64,000 nt of DNA, from assembly GCF_900169785.1 (NCBI RefSeq), contig NZ_FWER01000008.1:86737-150736 (forward strand), written 5' to 3'. Shown piece after piece: positions 53,202 to 63,755 of this stretch. Under the pieces are notes generated by a model. The model ran no database searches. It had not been told where the DNA came from and worked only from the letters and a program-made list of their open reading frames with translations. Both the position numbers and the translations under genes were made by a program. Each line of letters begins with the position of its first letter. Position 1 is the stretch's first letter. This stretch comes from Rhizobium sullae (GTDB taxonomy: Bacteria; Pseudomonadota; Alphaproteobacteria; Rhizobiales; Rhizobiaceae).

Positions 53202-56155
53202 GAATTCACCGTCGTCTGGAATATCTTCCGGACAGCCTTGGAAAGCCGTTTGACCTCGCCTTGAAGCGTCTTGATGTCCGGGCAATCTCCGGCCCGGCAC
53301 ACCAGCTCGGTCAGGCCGGACGGCGCATCCTTCGGATCAAATGGCCCGTCGATGCAAAGCCGGATCAGCTGCGACAATTCCGTGTAGAGCGTGAACGCCT
53401 CCAGGCAGAGATCGAGGTCGGCTGCCGGCATCAAGTTGCCGCCAAGCGTCTTCAGTGCATCGCCGGTATTGTTCATTCCACCCATCTTCGCAGTCACGTC
53501 CCTGGCCGGAGCAATCAGCGCCAGATACTGCGCGATGAATTCAATATCGATCACGCCGCCGGAAATAAGTTTCAGATCCCAAAGGCCGTCCGGCGATTTC
53601 TCCTTGTCGATCAGTTCGCGCATCTCCGCGACGTCACGGCTTACCTTTGTGACGTCACGTCTCTTTGAAAGCACATCGCCGATGATCCGCTCCGCCTCGC
53701 TCACCAGGCTCCGATCGCCGCAGATCAGGCGGGCGCGGCTGAGCGCCATATGCTCCCAGGTCCAGGCTTCGTCGCGCTGATATTTCTCGAAGGACCTGAT
53801 GCGCGTGGCGACCGGGCCCTTGTTGCCCGAGGGGCGAAGCCGCATGTCGACTTCATAGAGAACGCCCTCGGCAGTCGGCGCCGAGAACGCCGCGATCAAC
53901 CGCTGCGTCAGACGGGTGAAGTACCTTGTCGCGTCCAACGGCTTCGCGCCGTCGGACTCGGAAGCGGCGTCGTCATAGTCGTAGAGGAGGATGAGGTCGA
54001 TGTCGGAGCCCGCCGTCAGCTCGAAGCTGCCGAGTTTGCCCATGCCGGCAATGGCGACCCTTCCGCCGGGAAAATCGCCGTGCGCCGCGCGCATTTCCTG
54101 CCTCACCGCTTCGAGGGCGGCTTCGATCGCAAGATCGGCCAGATGGGTGAAGGCGCGGGCCGCCATCAGCCCGTTGATCGCGCCGGTCAGCAGCCGGATG
54201 CCGATCAGGAAGCGCTGTTCGGCGGCAAAGATGCGCAGCCGATCCAGCACCTCCTCGTAATGGCTCGCCTGCCCCAGCGATGCCTTCAGGCGTTCGCCGA
54301 GATAGTCGCGTGTCGGCAGCTCCGCCATCAGTCCCGGATCGAGCATGCCGTCGAAGACGTGCGGCTTGGCGGCGATCACCTCAGCAAGCTTCGGCGCCGA
54401 GGACATGATGTTAACGATCAGCGAAAGCAGCGCCGGATTGCTGCCGAGCAGTGAGAAAAGCTGGATGCCAGCAGGCAGGCCGGAAATGAAGCTGTCGAAG
54501 CGCAGCAGCGCCTCGTCGGCCCGCTTGCTTTCACCGAACACGCGAAGCAGCTCCGGCGCGAGTTCCGTCAGCCGCTCCCGCGCTTCGACGGATTGCGTCG
54601 CGCGATAGCGGCCGTAATGCCAGGTGCGGATGATACGGGAAATGTCGGACGGACGCTTGAAGCCGAGCTTCTTCAGGGTCTCCAGCGTATCCGGATCGTC
54701 GGCCTGGCCGGTGAACACCAAATTTCCGGTCTCGGTCGACAGTCTGGTTTCCTGCTCGAAGAGCCGCGCATAACGCCGCTCGACGGTCCGCAGCACCTCC
54801 ACCAGCCGCTCGGCGAAACTCGACGTATCGGTGAAGCCCATCATGAAGGCGATGCGCTTCAGGTCGGCCTCCGTTTCCGGCAGCAGATGCGTCTGCTCGT
54901 CGCGCACCATCTGGATGCGGTGTTCCACATCGCGGAGAAACCAGTAGGTCTCCGTCAGTTCGTCACGTGTTTCCGCATCGATCCATTTCGCCTTGGTGAG
55001 TTCGGCAAGGGTCTCCTCCGTACCGCGGCTGCGCAGCGCCGGCATGCGCCCGCCGGCGATCAGCTGCTGCGTCTGAACGAAGAATTCGATCTCGCGGATG
55101 CCGCCGCGGCCGAGTTTGACGTTGTGCCCCTTCACCGCAATGGCGCCGTGGCCCTTGTGAGCGTGGATCTGCCGCTTGATCGAATGGATGTCGGCGATCG
55201 CCGCATAGTCCAGATATTTGCGGAAGACGAAGGGGGCGAGCCCGCGCACGAACGCCTCGCCCGCCTTCATATCCCCGGCGACGGGCCGCGCCTTGATGAA
55301 GGCTGCCCTCTCCCAGTTCTGGCCGCGTCCTTCGTAATAGACCATCGCCGCATCAACCGGGATCGCAAGCGGCGTCGAGCCTGGATCGGGGCGCAGGCGC
55401 AGATCGGCTCGGAAGACATATCCGTCGGCTGTCCGCTCCTGGAGGATCCGCACGAGCCGCCTCATCAGCCGCGGAAAGATGTCGATCGCATCCTCGGGAT
55501 CTGGCACGATGCCGGCCTGCTCGTCGAAGAAAATCACAAGATCGATATCGGACGAATAATTCAGCTCCGATGCGCCGAGTTTTCCCATCCCGAGCACGAC
55601 CAAGCCGGAGCCTTCGCTGGGATTCTCGATGTCCTTCACCTGCAGTTTGCCGCTCTCATGGGAGGACAGCAGCAGATGGTCGATCGCCGCTTTGACCGAG
55701 GCCTCGGCCAGAGCGCTCAGCCAGGCCGTCGTCTGCCGCCCATCGAAGAGCCCGGCGAGATCGGCAAGCGCGATAAGGAAGGACACTTTCCGTTTGATGA
55801 TCCGCAACCGGCTCATGACGGCAGACTCGGAAGGCGAAATCCCGGCCTCCGGTTTCCAGCAGCCGCGCGCTTCGGCGATCAGCACGTCGATCTGCGGCTC
55901 GAGCGGCGATGAAATCGCAGCAGCGAGAACTGCATTGTCAATATTCGCGACGTCGCGAAGATGGGGCGAAAGCGTCAGCACCGCAGCAATGAAATCGCAC
56001 ATCGGGCCACCGGCCTGCAGCATCGCCGCGACCGCCGGTTCGTGTCTGCCGATATCCTGAAGGTGGGCGAGCGCCAGCTTGAGTTCGGATTGGTTCAATG
56101 GGCGCAGCAGGCCGCTGCGCACAACCTTCAGGCTATGTGTCGATTTCGTCAGCAT
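53198..56155 (-). CDS. glnE: Glutamine synthetase adenylyltransferase/deadenylase GlnE
   Basis: The 985-residue bifunctional enzyme controls glutamine synthetase by adding or removing AMP in response to PII. Two nucleotidyltransferase domains are visible: the N-terminal deadenylase with VLGMGKLGASELNYSSDIDL and the C-terminal adenylyltransferase with IAGMGKLGSFELTAGSDIDL, each followed by a helical domain. Length is normal. GGAGGTGG lies directly before ATG 56155. It overlaps the kinase gene by four bases at the 3' end. Confidence 0.95.
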
Positions 56156-56240
56156 TCCACCTCCCCGGGGACGGCAGCACCCGGAATCAGCGCCGCCGTA
56201 CCAGCCCCTAACCTAGGGTCACAATCTGGAGCGGCCAACC

Positions 56241-57650
56241 CTAAGCAGGCTTGACGGGGAAAATCATGCTGACGGTGAGGCCACGGCCGTCTTCTTTTTC
56301 CAGATCGGCGTCTGAAAGCTCCAGCGTGCCGCCATGCAGCTCCATCACCGCCTCGACCAGCGAAAGGCCAAGCCCTGTGCCGGGCTTCGACCGGCTCTCG
56401 TCAAGCCGCACGAAGCGCTTGACGACGTCCGCGCGCTTGTCGGCCGGAATGCCCGGCCCGTGATCGGTGACCGAAAGGCAGATGCCGTCGGGCCGGCGCA
56501 GCAGCTTCAGACTGATTTCACCGCCCTTGGCATCGCCGGAATATTTGATCGCGTTGTCGATCAGATTGAAAATCGCCTGGCCGACCAGTTCGCGGTTACC
56601 TTGCACGCATATGTCGGGTTCGATGCTGCATGTCAGCGCCAGCCCGGCCTCTTCCGCAACGGGCTCGTAGAGCTCGGCGCTATCGGCAACGATCGCCGAC
56701 AGTTCGATTGGCGACATCTCCGCTGCGACTGAGCCCGCTTCCACGCGCGAGATCATCAGAAGTGCATTGAAGGTTCGGATCAATTGATCGGATTCCGAGA
56801 TGATCCCCTCAAGAGCCGCGCGGCGCTGGTCTTCATCGGCCGTGTCCATCGCATCCGTAGCCTTGTTGCGCAGGCGTGTCAGCGGCGTCTTGAGGTCGTG
56901 GGCGATGTTGTCGGAAACCTGCCGCAGCCCTTCGTTCAGCTTTTCGATGCGCTCCAACATCGTGTTCAGCGAAACCGACAGACGATCGAACTCGTCACCC
57001 GACACGCCGACCGGCAGGCGCTGCGAGAGGTCGCCCGCCATGATCTTCTTGCTTGCGGCCGACATGCGATCGATCCGCTTCAGCGCGTTGCGGCCGATAC
57101 CGAACCAGATGATGATCGCGCCGAGGCCCATGATCGCCAGCGCGATCATCAGCGCCTGGCGCACCAGCACGCGGAAGCGCTCCGGTTCGCCGAGATCGCG
57201 GCCGACGAGAATGCGCAGGCCGTTGTCGAGCACGAAGATATTGGCGATCGCCATATGGCGGCGTTCGCCGCCGCCGCTGTCGGTGTAGCGCTGATAGGAG
57301 AAGGGAACAGACGTCCAGCCAGTTTCCTCGAAGACGCCCGCCTGTACCGAGGCGACGTTGCCCGCAAGGATATCGCCCGACGGACCGGCAATGACGTAGA
57401 GATTGGCGCCCGGCTGGCGCGTGCGGCGCTCCATCGCGCGCAACAGCGCGTTAATGCCGCCCAGATCATAGGCGCGCCTGACCACGTCGACTTCTTGCTG
57501 GACGGCTTCGCGTATCTGCCCGTTGAGCAGCCGTTGAGACATCGCCGTCACATAGAAGACGAGCGTTGCGGCGCAGATTGCAAAAAGCAGGATGTATAGT
57601 GCCGAAAGGCGGACTGCGGTGGACTTGAAGAGAAACCAGAAGCGGTTCAT
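56241..57650 (-). CDS. Sensor histidine kinase with HAMP domain
   Basis: The 469-residue inner-membrane protein has two helices (about 15-37 and 165-186), a periplasmic domain, HAMP (about 187-240), HisKA with His251 in DNIAHDLKTPLTRLR, and HATPase_c (FNLIDNAIKYSG, DHGPGIPADK, GTGLGLSLVEAV). It overlaps the response regulator gene by four bases and forms one operon with it. The gene order next to degP suggests an envelope-stress or similar role. Confidence 0.9.
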   Translation of the reverse strand: MNRFWFLFKSTAVRLSALYILLFAICAATLVFYVTAMSQRLLNGQIREAVQQEVDVVRRAYDLGGINALLRAMERRTRQPGANLYVIAGPSGDILAGNVASVQAGVFEETGWTSVPFSYQRYTDSGGGERRHMAIANIFVLDNGLRILVGRDLGEPERFRVLVRQALMIALAIMGLGAIIIWFGIGRNALKRIDRMSAASKKIMAGDLSQRLPVGVSGDEFDRLSVSLNTMLERIEKLNEGLRQVSDNIAHDLKTPLTRLRNKATDAMDTADEDQRRAALEGIISESDQLIRTFNALLMISRVEAGSVAAEMSPIELSAIVADSAELYEPVAEEAGLALTCSIEPDICVQGNRELVGQAIFNLIDNAIKYSGDAKGGEISLKLLRRPDGICLSVTDHGPGIPADKRADVVKRFVRLDESRSKPGTGLGLSLVEAVMELHGGTLELSDADLEKEDGRGLTVSMIFPVKPA

Positions 57651-58393
57651 CCCTCGTCCTTGATCATGTAACCCGCACCGCGGATCGTCTTCAGCAGCGG
57701 CTGGCTGAAGTCCTTTTCGATCTTCGAGCGCAGACGCGAGACATGCACGTCGATGACATTCGTTTGCGGATCGAAATGATAGTCCCAGACATTCTCGAGA
57801 AGCATGGTGCGCGTGACTACCTGCCCGGCATTCTTCATGAGATATTCGAGAAGCCGGAATTCCCGCGGCTGGAGCGGGATTTCCCTGCCACCGCGCCGGA
57901 CTTCATGGGAAAGCCGGTCGAGTTCGAGGTCGCCGACCCGGTAGACCACATCCTGCTCCGGCGTGCCCTTGCGGCGTCCGAGCACTTCGACGCGTGCAAG
58001 AAGCTCGCTGAAGGCATAGGGCTTCGGCAGATAATCGTCGCCGCCGGCGCGAAGGCCGGTCACGCGGTCATCGACCTGCCCAAGGGCGGACAGGATGAGA
58101 ACCGGCGTATGAATACCCTTGCGCCGCAACTCGCTGATGACGGAAAGTCCGTCGCGGCGCGGCAGCATGCGGTCGATGACAATCACGTCGTAGCTGTTTT
58201 CGGACCCCATGAAGAGGCCGCTTTCGCCGTCGCTTGCATGATCGGCGACGATGCCCGCCTCGCGAAAGGCCTTCGTGAGGTAGGCCGCGGCTTCAAGATC
58301 GTCTTCGATGATGAGAATCTTCATGCGGCCGACATTACCTGCCGGTTGCGTTTGGGCAAGGCTCAAAGCGTCGTCCTGTTGCAGTGGGGTCAT
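57647..58393 (-). CDS. OmpR-family response regulator
   Basis: The 248-residue protein has a receiver domain (MKILIIEDDLEAAAYLTKAF, phosphoacceptor Asp74 in DVIVIDRMLPRRDGL) and a C-terminal winged helix (PREFRLLEYLMKNAGQVVTR, DVHVSRLRSKIEK). The start at 58393 has AAGGA seven to eight bases upstream; the internal ATG at 58324 would give the usual receiver N-terminus but has no ribosome binding site. It is cotranscribed with the kinase and separated from degP by a terminator. Confidence 0.9.
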   Translation of the reverse strand: MTPLQQDDALSLAQTQPAGNVGRMKILIIEDDLEAAAYLTKAFREAGIVADHASDGESGLFMGSENSYDVIVIDRMLPRRDGLSVISELRRKGIHTPVLILSALGQVDDRVTGLRAGGDDYLPKPYAFSELLARVEVLGRRKGTPEQDVVYRVGDLELDRLSHEVRRGGREIPLQPREFRLLEYLMKNAGQVVTRTMLLENVWDYHFDPQTNVIDVHVSRLRSKIEKDFSQPLLKTIRGAGYMIKDEG

Positions 58394-58422
58394 CGCAGTC
58401 GTCCTTGTAAAGGATGGAGAAA

Positions 58423-58453
58423 GGGAGCCGCGAGAGGTCGGATCGCGGCTCCC
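58423..58453 (-). terminator. Intrinsic terminator of degP
   Basis: GGGAGCCGCGA (58423-58433) and TCGCGGCTCCC (58443-58453) form a perfect 11-pair stem with a nine-base loop. On the minus strand it follows the degP stop by about 24 bases and is followed by TTTCTCC, so it should end the degP transcript before the two-component operon; the + strand side also has CTTTT. Confidence 0.8.
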
Positions 58454-58476
58454 CTTTTCAGACCAAGGTGGGAGGA

Positions 58477-60036
58477 TCAGCCTTGGCCGTTGATCGGCAG
58501 CGCAACGAAGCGGCTGCCGTCCTGGGACTGGATCTGGAAGAGCGCCCGGGTGCGGCCATCCTTCTTCGCCTGGTTCAGAACCTTGACGATATCATCGGCG
58601 TTCGCGACCTGCTGGTTGTTCACCGAGGTGATCTTTTCGCCTTGCTTGATGCCCTTGTCGGCAGCATCCGAGTCCGGGTCGATACCGGTGATCGTCAGGC
58701 CTTTGCCATCTTCCGAAGGACCGACGGTCAGGCCTAGATCGGCAAGTGCCTTCTCGGATGCCGGTGCCTCGGGCTGCGCCGGACCGCCGTCGTCGCCGTT
58801 GGAAGCGTCCTTTTGGTCAACCGGCAAGGTGCCGAGTTCGACGGTGAGGGACTGCGCCTTGCCATCGCGCCAGACTGACACTTCGACCTTGCTGCCCGGC
58901 TGCATGGCGCCAATGCGGCGGCTGAGGTCGCGAGCATCCTTGACCGTTTCGCCGTTGACGGCGGTCACGACGTCGCCAGCCTTCATGCCGGCCTTCTGGC
59001 CCGGCGTGCCGTCCTGCGCGGAGACGACCAGCGCACCGTTCGCTTCCGACAGGCCAAGCGAATCGGCGATGTCCTTGGTGACCGGTTGGATCTGCACGCC
59101 GAGATAGCCGCGTGAAACAGCACCGTCCTTCATCAGGTCGGCAACGACGTCCCTGGCAGTCGAAGCCGGGATCGCGAAGGCGATGCCGACGCTACCGCCC
59201 GACGGCGAGAAGATCGCGGTGTTGATACCGACGACCTGGCCGCTGAGGTTGAAGGTCGGACCACCAGAATTGCCGCGGTTCACGGCTGCGTCCACCTGCA
59301 GGTAGTCATCATAAGGACCGGAGCCGATATCGCGGCCGCGCGCCGAAATGATACCTGCCGTCACCGTCCCGCCAAGACCGAAGGGGTTCCCGACCGCCAC
59401 AACCCAGTCGCCGACGCGGACATTGTTGTCGTCGGCCCAATTGACATAGGTGAACTTGCGGCCCTTGCCATCGACCTTGAGCACAGCAAGGTCCGTGCGC
59501 GGATCCCGGCCGATCAGCTTGGCGTCAAACTCGGTCCCGTCGGTCATGACGGCAACGAAAGCCGAGCCATCGGAAACGACATGGTTGTTGGTGACGACAT
59601 AGCCGTCCTCGGAAATGAAGAAACCGGAGCCCTGTGCGACCGGGCGCAGACGGCCCTTGCCATCTGGCGGGCCAAACCTTCTGTTCGGGCCGCCCTGCGG
59701 ACCGTTCGGGCCCTGTTCGCCGAACTGCTTGAAGAAGCGCTTCAGCGGGTGGTCGTCCGGCAGATCGTCGAAACCGCGGCCGTTGAAATCGAAGGCAAAG
59801 CCATCGGTGCTGTCGGCAGCCGGATTGATGCGGGATTCGACGCGAACGGAGACGACGGCCGGGGAAACGGCATCGACGACATTCGCAAAACTCGGGACCG
59901 ACGGAGCTTGGACATTGACGGCTTCGGCGTAGGAACGCGTGATCTCCAGCGGCACGCCGGTTGCAAACACGGCGGCAGCGAGACCTGCGACAGTGGACGC
60001 CTTCAGCATCGTGTTGAGGGATGGAGTCTTGAACAT
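58477..60036 (-). CDS. degP: Periplasmic serine protease DegP/HtrA family (Do)
   Basis: The 519-residue exported protease/chaperone has a signal peptide (residues 1-38), an S1C trypsin-like domain with His152 (TNNHVV), Asp182 (RTDLAV) and Ser257 (NRGNSGGPT), and two PDZ domains (about 285-380 and 420-515). A Gly/Pro/Gln-rich insertion precedes the catalytic domain. ATG 60036 is preferred to the GTG three codons upstream because AAGG has proper spacing to it. It degrades misfolded envelope proteins. Confidence 0.92.
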   Translation of the reverse strand: MFKTPSLNTMLKASTVAGLAAAVFATGVPLEITRSYAEAVNVQAPSVPSFANVVDAVSPAVVSVRVESRINPAADSTDGFAFDFNGRGFDDLPDDHPLKRFFKQFGEQGPNGPQGGPNRRFGPPDGKGRLRPVAQGSGFFISEDGYVVTNNHVVSDGSAFVAVMTDGTEFDAKLIGRDPRTDLAVLKVDGKGRKFTYVNWADDNNVRVGDWVVAVGNPFGLGGTVTAGIISARGRDIGSGPYDDYLQVDAAVNRGNSGGPTFNLSGQVVGINTAIFSPSGGSVGIAFAIPASTARDVVADLMKDGAVSRGYLGVQIQPVTKDIADSLGLSEANGALVVSAQDGTPGQKAGMKAGDVVTAVNGETVKDARDLSRRIGAMQPGSKVEVSVWRDGKAQSLTVELGTLPVDQKDASNGDDGGPAQPEAPASEKALADLGLTVGPSEDGKGLTITGIDPDSDAADKGIKQGEKITSVNNQQVANADDIVKVLNQAKKDGRTRALFQIQSQDGSRFVALPINGQG

Positions 60037-60294
60037 TTTCGGCACCTTCTCTTCTACTTGTCTTCGTCCCGGCCATTGCCGGTTCGGTCGATGAATGAAG
60101 ATATAGGATGCCGCACCTTACTGCGAACTTTCCGCACAATGAAAAATTCGTAATGTAGGAACGATCGCTCTATAAATTTCAGTGCAACCCTGAGCAGGTT
60201 GAACACCGTAATCCTTGCTCCCCTAGATATATTCATGATATCTTAAATATTCCTTCCGCTCGTACGGGGACCGCATATGCGGCAAGGGCATGCG

Positions 60295-60885
60295 ATGAGG
60301 GTCGTCGGCATATCTCTGCTGGGAATTTTGCTCGGGCTTTCGACAGCCTGGGCCGGTCCACTGCACGATGCGGCAAGGGACGGCAATCGCGAACGCGTCG
60401 GCGAGCTTATCGATCAGGGCGCGAACATCGCCGAGCCGGATGCGTCGGGAGAGCCGCCTCTGCTAATCGCGGCACTTGCCGGAAACACGGATACCGTCAC
60501 GCTTCTGCTCGAAAAAGGCACCGATATCGAGATTAGAAACAAGGGCGGGCTGACGGCATTGCATGCAGCCGCCTATGGCGGACATCTCGATGTCGTCGAA
60601 CTGCTCGTATCGAAGGGTGCGCTGATCAATGATGAAAAGAACTTCTACCAAATGTCGCCGCTTCATGCTGCAGCCGAAGAAGGTCACGCCGATGTCGTCG
60701 CCTTTCTCGTCGCACACAAGGCGAACATAGAGGCAAAGGAACGCAACGGCTACACGCCGTTGACGCAGGCCGGATGGCGATCCCACTGGGATGCCGCCGA
60801 CCTGCTGTTGAAAGCGGGCGCTGTTTGCCAGCAAGCCGACCTGGTCGGCGACTGGCTGTACGGCGAGTGCACGAAGCGGAAATAG
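60295..60885 (+). CDS. Exported ankyrin-repeat protein
   Basis: The 196-residue protein has a signal peptide (MRVVGISLLGILLGLSTAWA) and about four ankyrin repeats (GPLHDAARDGNRERVGELID, PPLLIAALAGNTDTVTLLLE, TALHAAAYGGHLDVVELLVS, SPLHAAAEEGHADVVAFLVA), then a C-terminal cap with two cysteines. It probably binds a protein in the periplasm. AAGGG gives the ribosome binding site for ATG 60295; ATG 60277 is less likely. It precedes a YHS-domain gene by 41 bases and is likely cotranscribed with it. Confidence 0.85.
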   Translation: MRVVGISLLGILLGLSTAWAGPLHDAARDGNRERVGELIDQGANIAEPDASGEPPLLIAALAGNTDTVTLLLEKGTDIEIRNKGGLTALHAAAYGGHLDVVELLVSKGALINDEKNFYQMSPLHAAAEEGHADVVAFLVAHKANIEAKERNGYTPLTQAGWRSHWDAADLLLKAGAVCQQADLVGDWLYGECTKRK

Positions 60886-60926
60886 CGCTGGCTGCATCTC
60901 ATCGCCCGAACTGGGAGAATGGATAC

Positions 60927-61448
60927 ATGTCATATCGCAAGCAGACAGGCGGCGCTGCCGCCTCCATTATCGCTGGTGCCGCGATCCTCTTCGCGTTCGC
61001 GCAGCCGGCATCGGCGGAAGAACCGGTGAATACCGGCTATTTCGGGGACGTGGCGATCAAGGGCTACGATCCGGTGGCCTATTTCACCGAAAACAAGGCC
61101 GTGGAAGGATCTCCGGTCTATTCGCATCGGTGGCTGGGTGCCGAATGGCATTTCACCAGTTCCGAAAACCGCGACCGATTCATCGCCGACCCCGGCAAAT
61201 ATGCGCCTCAATACGGCGGCTATTGCGCCGACGGCGTGTCCTTCGGGACGGTCACGACCAATATCGACCCGAAGGCATGGCGGATCATCGATGGCAAGCT
61301 CTATCTCAGTTACGATCCCGGTGCCGCGGAAGGCTTCGAAAAGAAACCTACCAAGGTCGTCGATTCCCAAAAGCACTGGTCGGAGGTGCAGAGCACCCTG
61401 ATTTCCGACAAGTTGCACAAGGACTGGCAGCATATCGCGGCCGAGTGA
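60927..61448 (+). CDS. Exported YHS-domain protein
   Basis: The 173-residue precursor has a signal peptide ending in QPASA and the pattern IKGYDPVAYFTENKAVEGSP, WHFTSSENRDRFIADPGKYA, PQYGGYCADGVSFG characteristic of the 'YHS domain-containing protein' family that may bind copper or other metals in the periplasm. GGGAGAA precedes ATG 60927. It forms a two-gene unit with the ankyrin gene and ends three bases from the cyclase gene's stop, convergently. Confidence 0.86.
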   Translation: MSYRKQTGGAAASIIAGAAILFAFAQPASAEEPVNTGYFGDVAIKGYDPVAYFTENKAVEGSPVYSHRWLGAEWHFTSSENRDRFIADPGKYAPQYGGYCADGVSFGTVTTNIDPKAWRIIDGKLYLSYDPGAAEGFEKKPTKVVDSQKHWSEVQSTLISDKLHKDWQHIAAE

Positions 61449-61450
61449 AT

Positions 61451-63667
61451 TCAAGGCGCCAACGAGAAGAACTTCAGCGCCTGCGGGGTCACGTGAACAT
61501 ACTGGGCGCCGGCTTGTCCGGCGTCCTTGCTTCTGTAGACCTGCCCGCACACCATGCGGTCGAGGAAATAGCCGCCGAACCGCTCGCAGAGCCTGTTTCC
61601 CTGCACCTCGACCGTGCCGGTAATATTGGTGTTGGCGCTGCGGTAGGCGGTATTGCCCGCCTTGTCGAAATACTGGACGAACACAGTTCCGTTCTTGTGT
61701 TTTCCGCTCCACGTCTTGTCGCTGATCAGGTCGCGTAGGGCGTCCACGTCCAGTCGATCGACCTCCGAGCCCACGAACCCGAAGGGCCACTCCGGAATCC
61801 CGGCCGCGCGCAATCCGCTCAGATGGTGCTCCAGGTCGTCTTCGCGCCAGTAGTCGTAGAGATAGCTGTAGTAGGTAAGGTTGGCGTCCGGAAACAGCTC
61901 CAAAAGCTTGCCCTTCTCCTGCTCGGCGCGAACCCGGTCCCCTTCATAGGCATAGGCAGCCGTCAGGTACTCGCGCGCAGGCTCCGCATTCGGCAGCGCA
62001 TCCCGTGCCGCCTCGATGAGCGGGATTGCGCGCCTGTTGTCCCGCGCCGTGTAAAAGACGATCCCCGCCAGCAGCCGGACGCTCGGCTGCGGCTCGGGAT
62101 CGAGCCGCAGGGCCTTTTCCATCTCGGTGACCGCCTCGTCGTGGCTTCCCGTATGGGCAAGGATCAAGGCCAGGTTGCCGAAGGCCTCCGCGCTGTTCGG
62201 CTGCGCCTCGACCGCGCGGTTTGCCGAATCCCGTGCCTCGGCGGCGCGCCCGTCCACCAGCTGCAACAGGGCGAGAACGGTGTGGGCCCGCGCATTGTCG
62301 GGGTCGAGCTTGAGCGCCTGTCCGGCGGCGTCATAGGCGATCTTGCGTGCCACCGCCGCCGACCAGAGGAAGTTATAGTCGTTGCGCCAGACGTCGACGG
62401 CAACGCGCGCGATGCCAGCATGCGCATCGGCAAAGTTCGGATCGAGGTCGATGGCCTTCTGATAATAGGATAGCGTCCGGCGATAGGTATCCACGTCGCT
62501 GTAGGCAATGCCCTCGTGCTCCGCCCGCATGTAGTAATCGTAGGCTTCCAGGTTGTCGCTCGGTATCCGCTCCAGCTGTGTGCGCTCGCCTTCGCTGAGC
62601 TGAACCGAAAGCGCAGAGATGATCTTACCGGTGACGTCATCCTGAATGGCGAACAGATCGACATATTGGCGGTCGTAGCGCTCAGCCCAGACCGAAAGCC
62701 CGCTCAGCGCGTCGATCAGCTTGACGTTGATCCGCAGCTGTGGCCCCGCGCGCTGCAACGTGCCTTCGAGCACGTAGTGCACGCCGAGTTCCGCCGCCAC
62801 GTCCTGAATCTTGCCCGCACTGTTCTGGATGGCAAATACCGAATGTCTGGCGATGACGAAAAGCCCTGAAACCTTGGATAGCTCGGTAATTAGGTCGTCG
62901 GTCAGCCCCTGGGCCAGGTGATCCTGCTCCGTATCGCCACTGACATTGATGAAGGGCAGCACCGCCACCGAAGGCTTGTCCGGCAAAGGATAGGCGAAGC
63001 GCTCGACCAGCGTTGGCGTCTGGCCAAGCTCCCACGGCTGTAACCAGTAGGCTACGGCAGCGGCCAGCAACAGGAAGGCAATGGCAGCCGTAAGGCCGGC
63101 AGGTTTCCGCAACAGGCGCTTGAAGCGCTTCGGCGCTGCTCTCGCCGAGACCGGGTCGAGCACGACCTGGTAGACGCGGATCGGCTCTACGATGCTGCGC
63201 ACCTTCTGCATGCCGAGTGACGTATAGCCGACGTCGAGTTTGGTTTTCACCTGATCGTAGGTCGTGCCGGAGATCGCGATCCCGCCCGGCTCGGCCAGCG
63301 CTTGTATGCGGTCAGCGATATTGACGCCGTCACCCTGAATGTCATCGCCTTCGACGATGATATCGCCAAGATTCACACCGATGCGGAAATCGAGGCGCAT
63401 CGCTCCATCGCCGGATTTCTTTCGCGCCGCCTTCTCGCGCTGTACGTCAATTGCGCAATGCAAAGCATCGACAACGCTGTGAAATTCGACCAGCAGGCCA
63501 TCACCCATGGTCTTGACCAGCCGGCCATGATGTTCGGTAATCTTGGGCCGGATAATGTCGTCCATATCCGCCTGGAAGTGGCGACGCGTGCCCTCTTCGT
63601 CGATCTGGCTCAAACGGCTGTAACCGGCGACGTCAGCGATCAGAATTGCTGCAAGACGGCGCTCCAT
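61451..63667 (-). CDS. Class III adenylate cyclase with TolB-like and TPR region
   Basis: The 738-residue protein has a cytoplasmic N-terminal cyclase domain with metal Asp12 (LIADVAGYSRL) and Asp56 (TMGDGLLVEF), then a transmembrane helix (about 193-211), a TolB-like N-terminal domain (SVAVLPFINVSGDTEQDHLA) and several TPR-like repeats (about 390-600), ending with a Cys-containing C-terminal domain. Rhizobia encode many such cyclases of unknown signals. All the catalytic motifs appear intact. Confidence 0.88.
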   Translation of the reverse strand: MERRLAAILIADVAGYSRLSQIDEEGTRRHFQADMDDIIRPKITEHHGRLVKTMGDGLLVEFHSVVDALHCAIDVQREKAARKKSGDGAMRLDFRIGVNLGDIIVEGDDIQGDGVNIADRIQALAEPGGIAISGTTYDQVKTKLDVGYTSLGMQKVRSIVEPIRVYQVVLDPVSARAAPKRFKRLLRKPAGLTAAIAFLLLAAAVAYWLQPWELGQTPTLVERFAYPLPDKPSVAVLPFINVSGDTEQDHLAQGLTDDLITELSKVSGLFVIARHSVFAIQNSAGKIQDVAAELGVHYVLEGTLQRAGPQLRINVKLIDALSGLSVWAERYDRQYVDLFAIQDDVTGKIISALSVQLSEGERTQLERIPSDNLEAYDYYMRAEHEGIAYSDVDTYRRTLSYYQKAIDLDPNFADAHAGIARVAVDVWRNDYNFLWSAAVARKIAYDAAGQALKLDPDNARAHTVLALLQLVDGRAAEARDSANRAVEAQPNSAEAFGNLALILAHTGSHDEAVTEMEKALRLDPEPQPSVRLLAGIVFYTARDNRRAIPLIEAARDALPNAEPAREYLTAAYAYEGDRVRAEQEKGKLLELFPDANLTYYSYLYDYWREDDLEHHLSGLRAAGIPEWPFGFVGSEVDRLDVDALRDLISDKTWSGKHKNGTVFVQYFDKAGNTAYRSANTNITGTVEVQGNRLCERFGGYFLDRMVCGQVYRSKDAGQAGAQYVHVTPQALKFFSLAP

Positions 63668-63755
63668 GTCATCCCCGCATCTGCGATGGTCCGCTCGGGC
63701 ATCTTACCGCAGGTTGATTGGCGAAGCCATTATGCTGTCAGGGGACGAGGCCGGC

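Noticed and set aside
54593..55912. 439-codon plus-strand frame inside glnE
   Set aside because: Antisense shadow of glnE; no ribosome binding site or domain.
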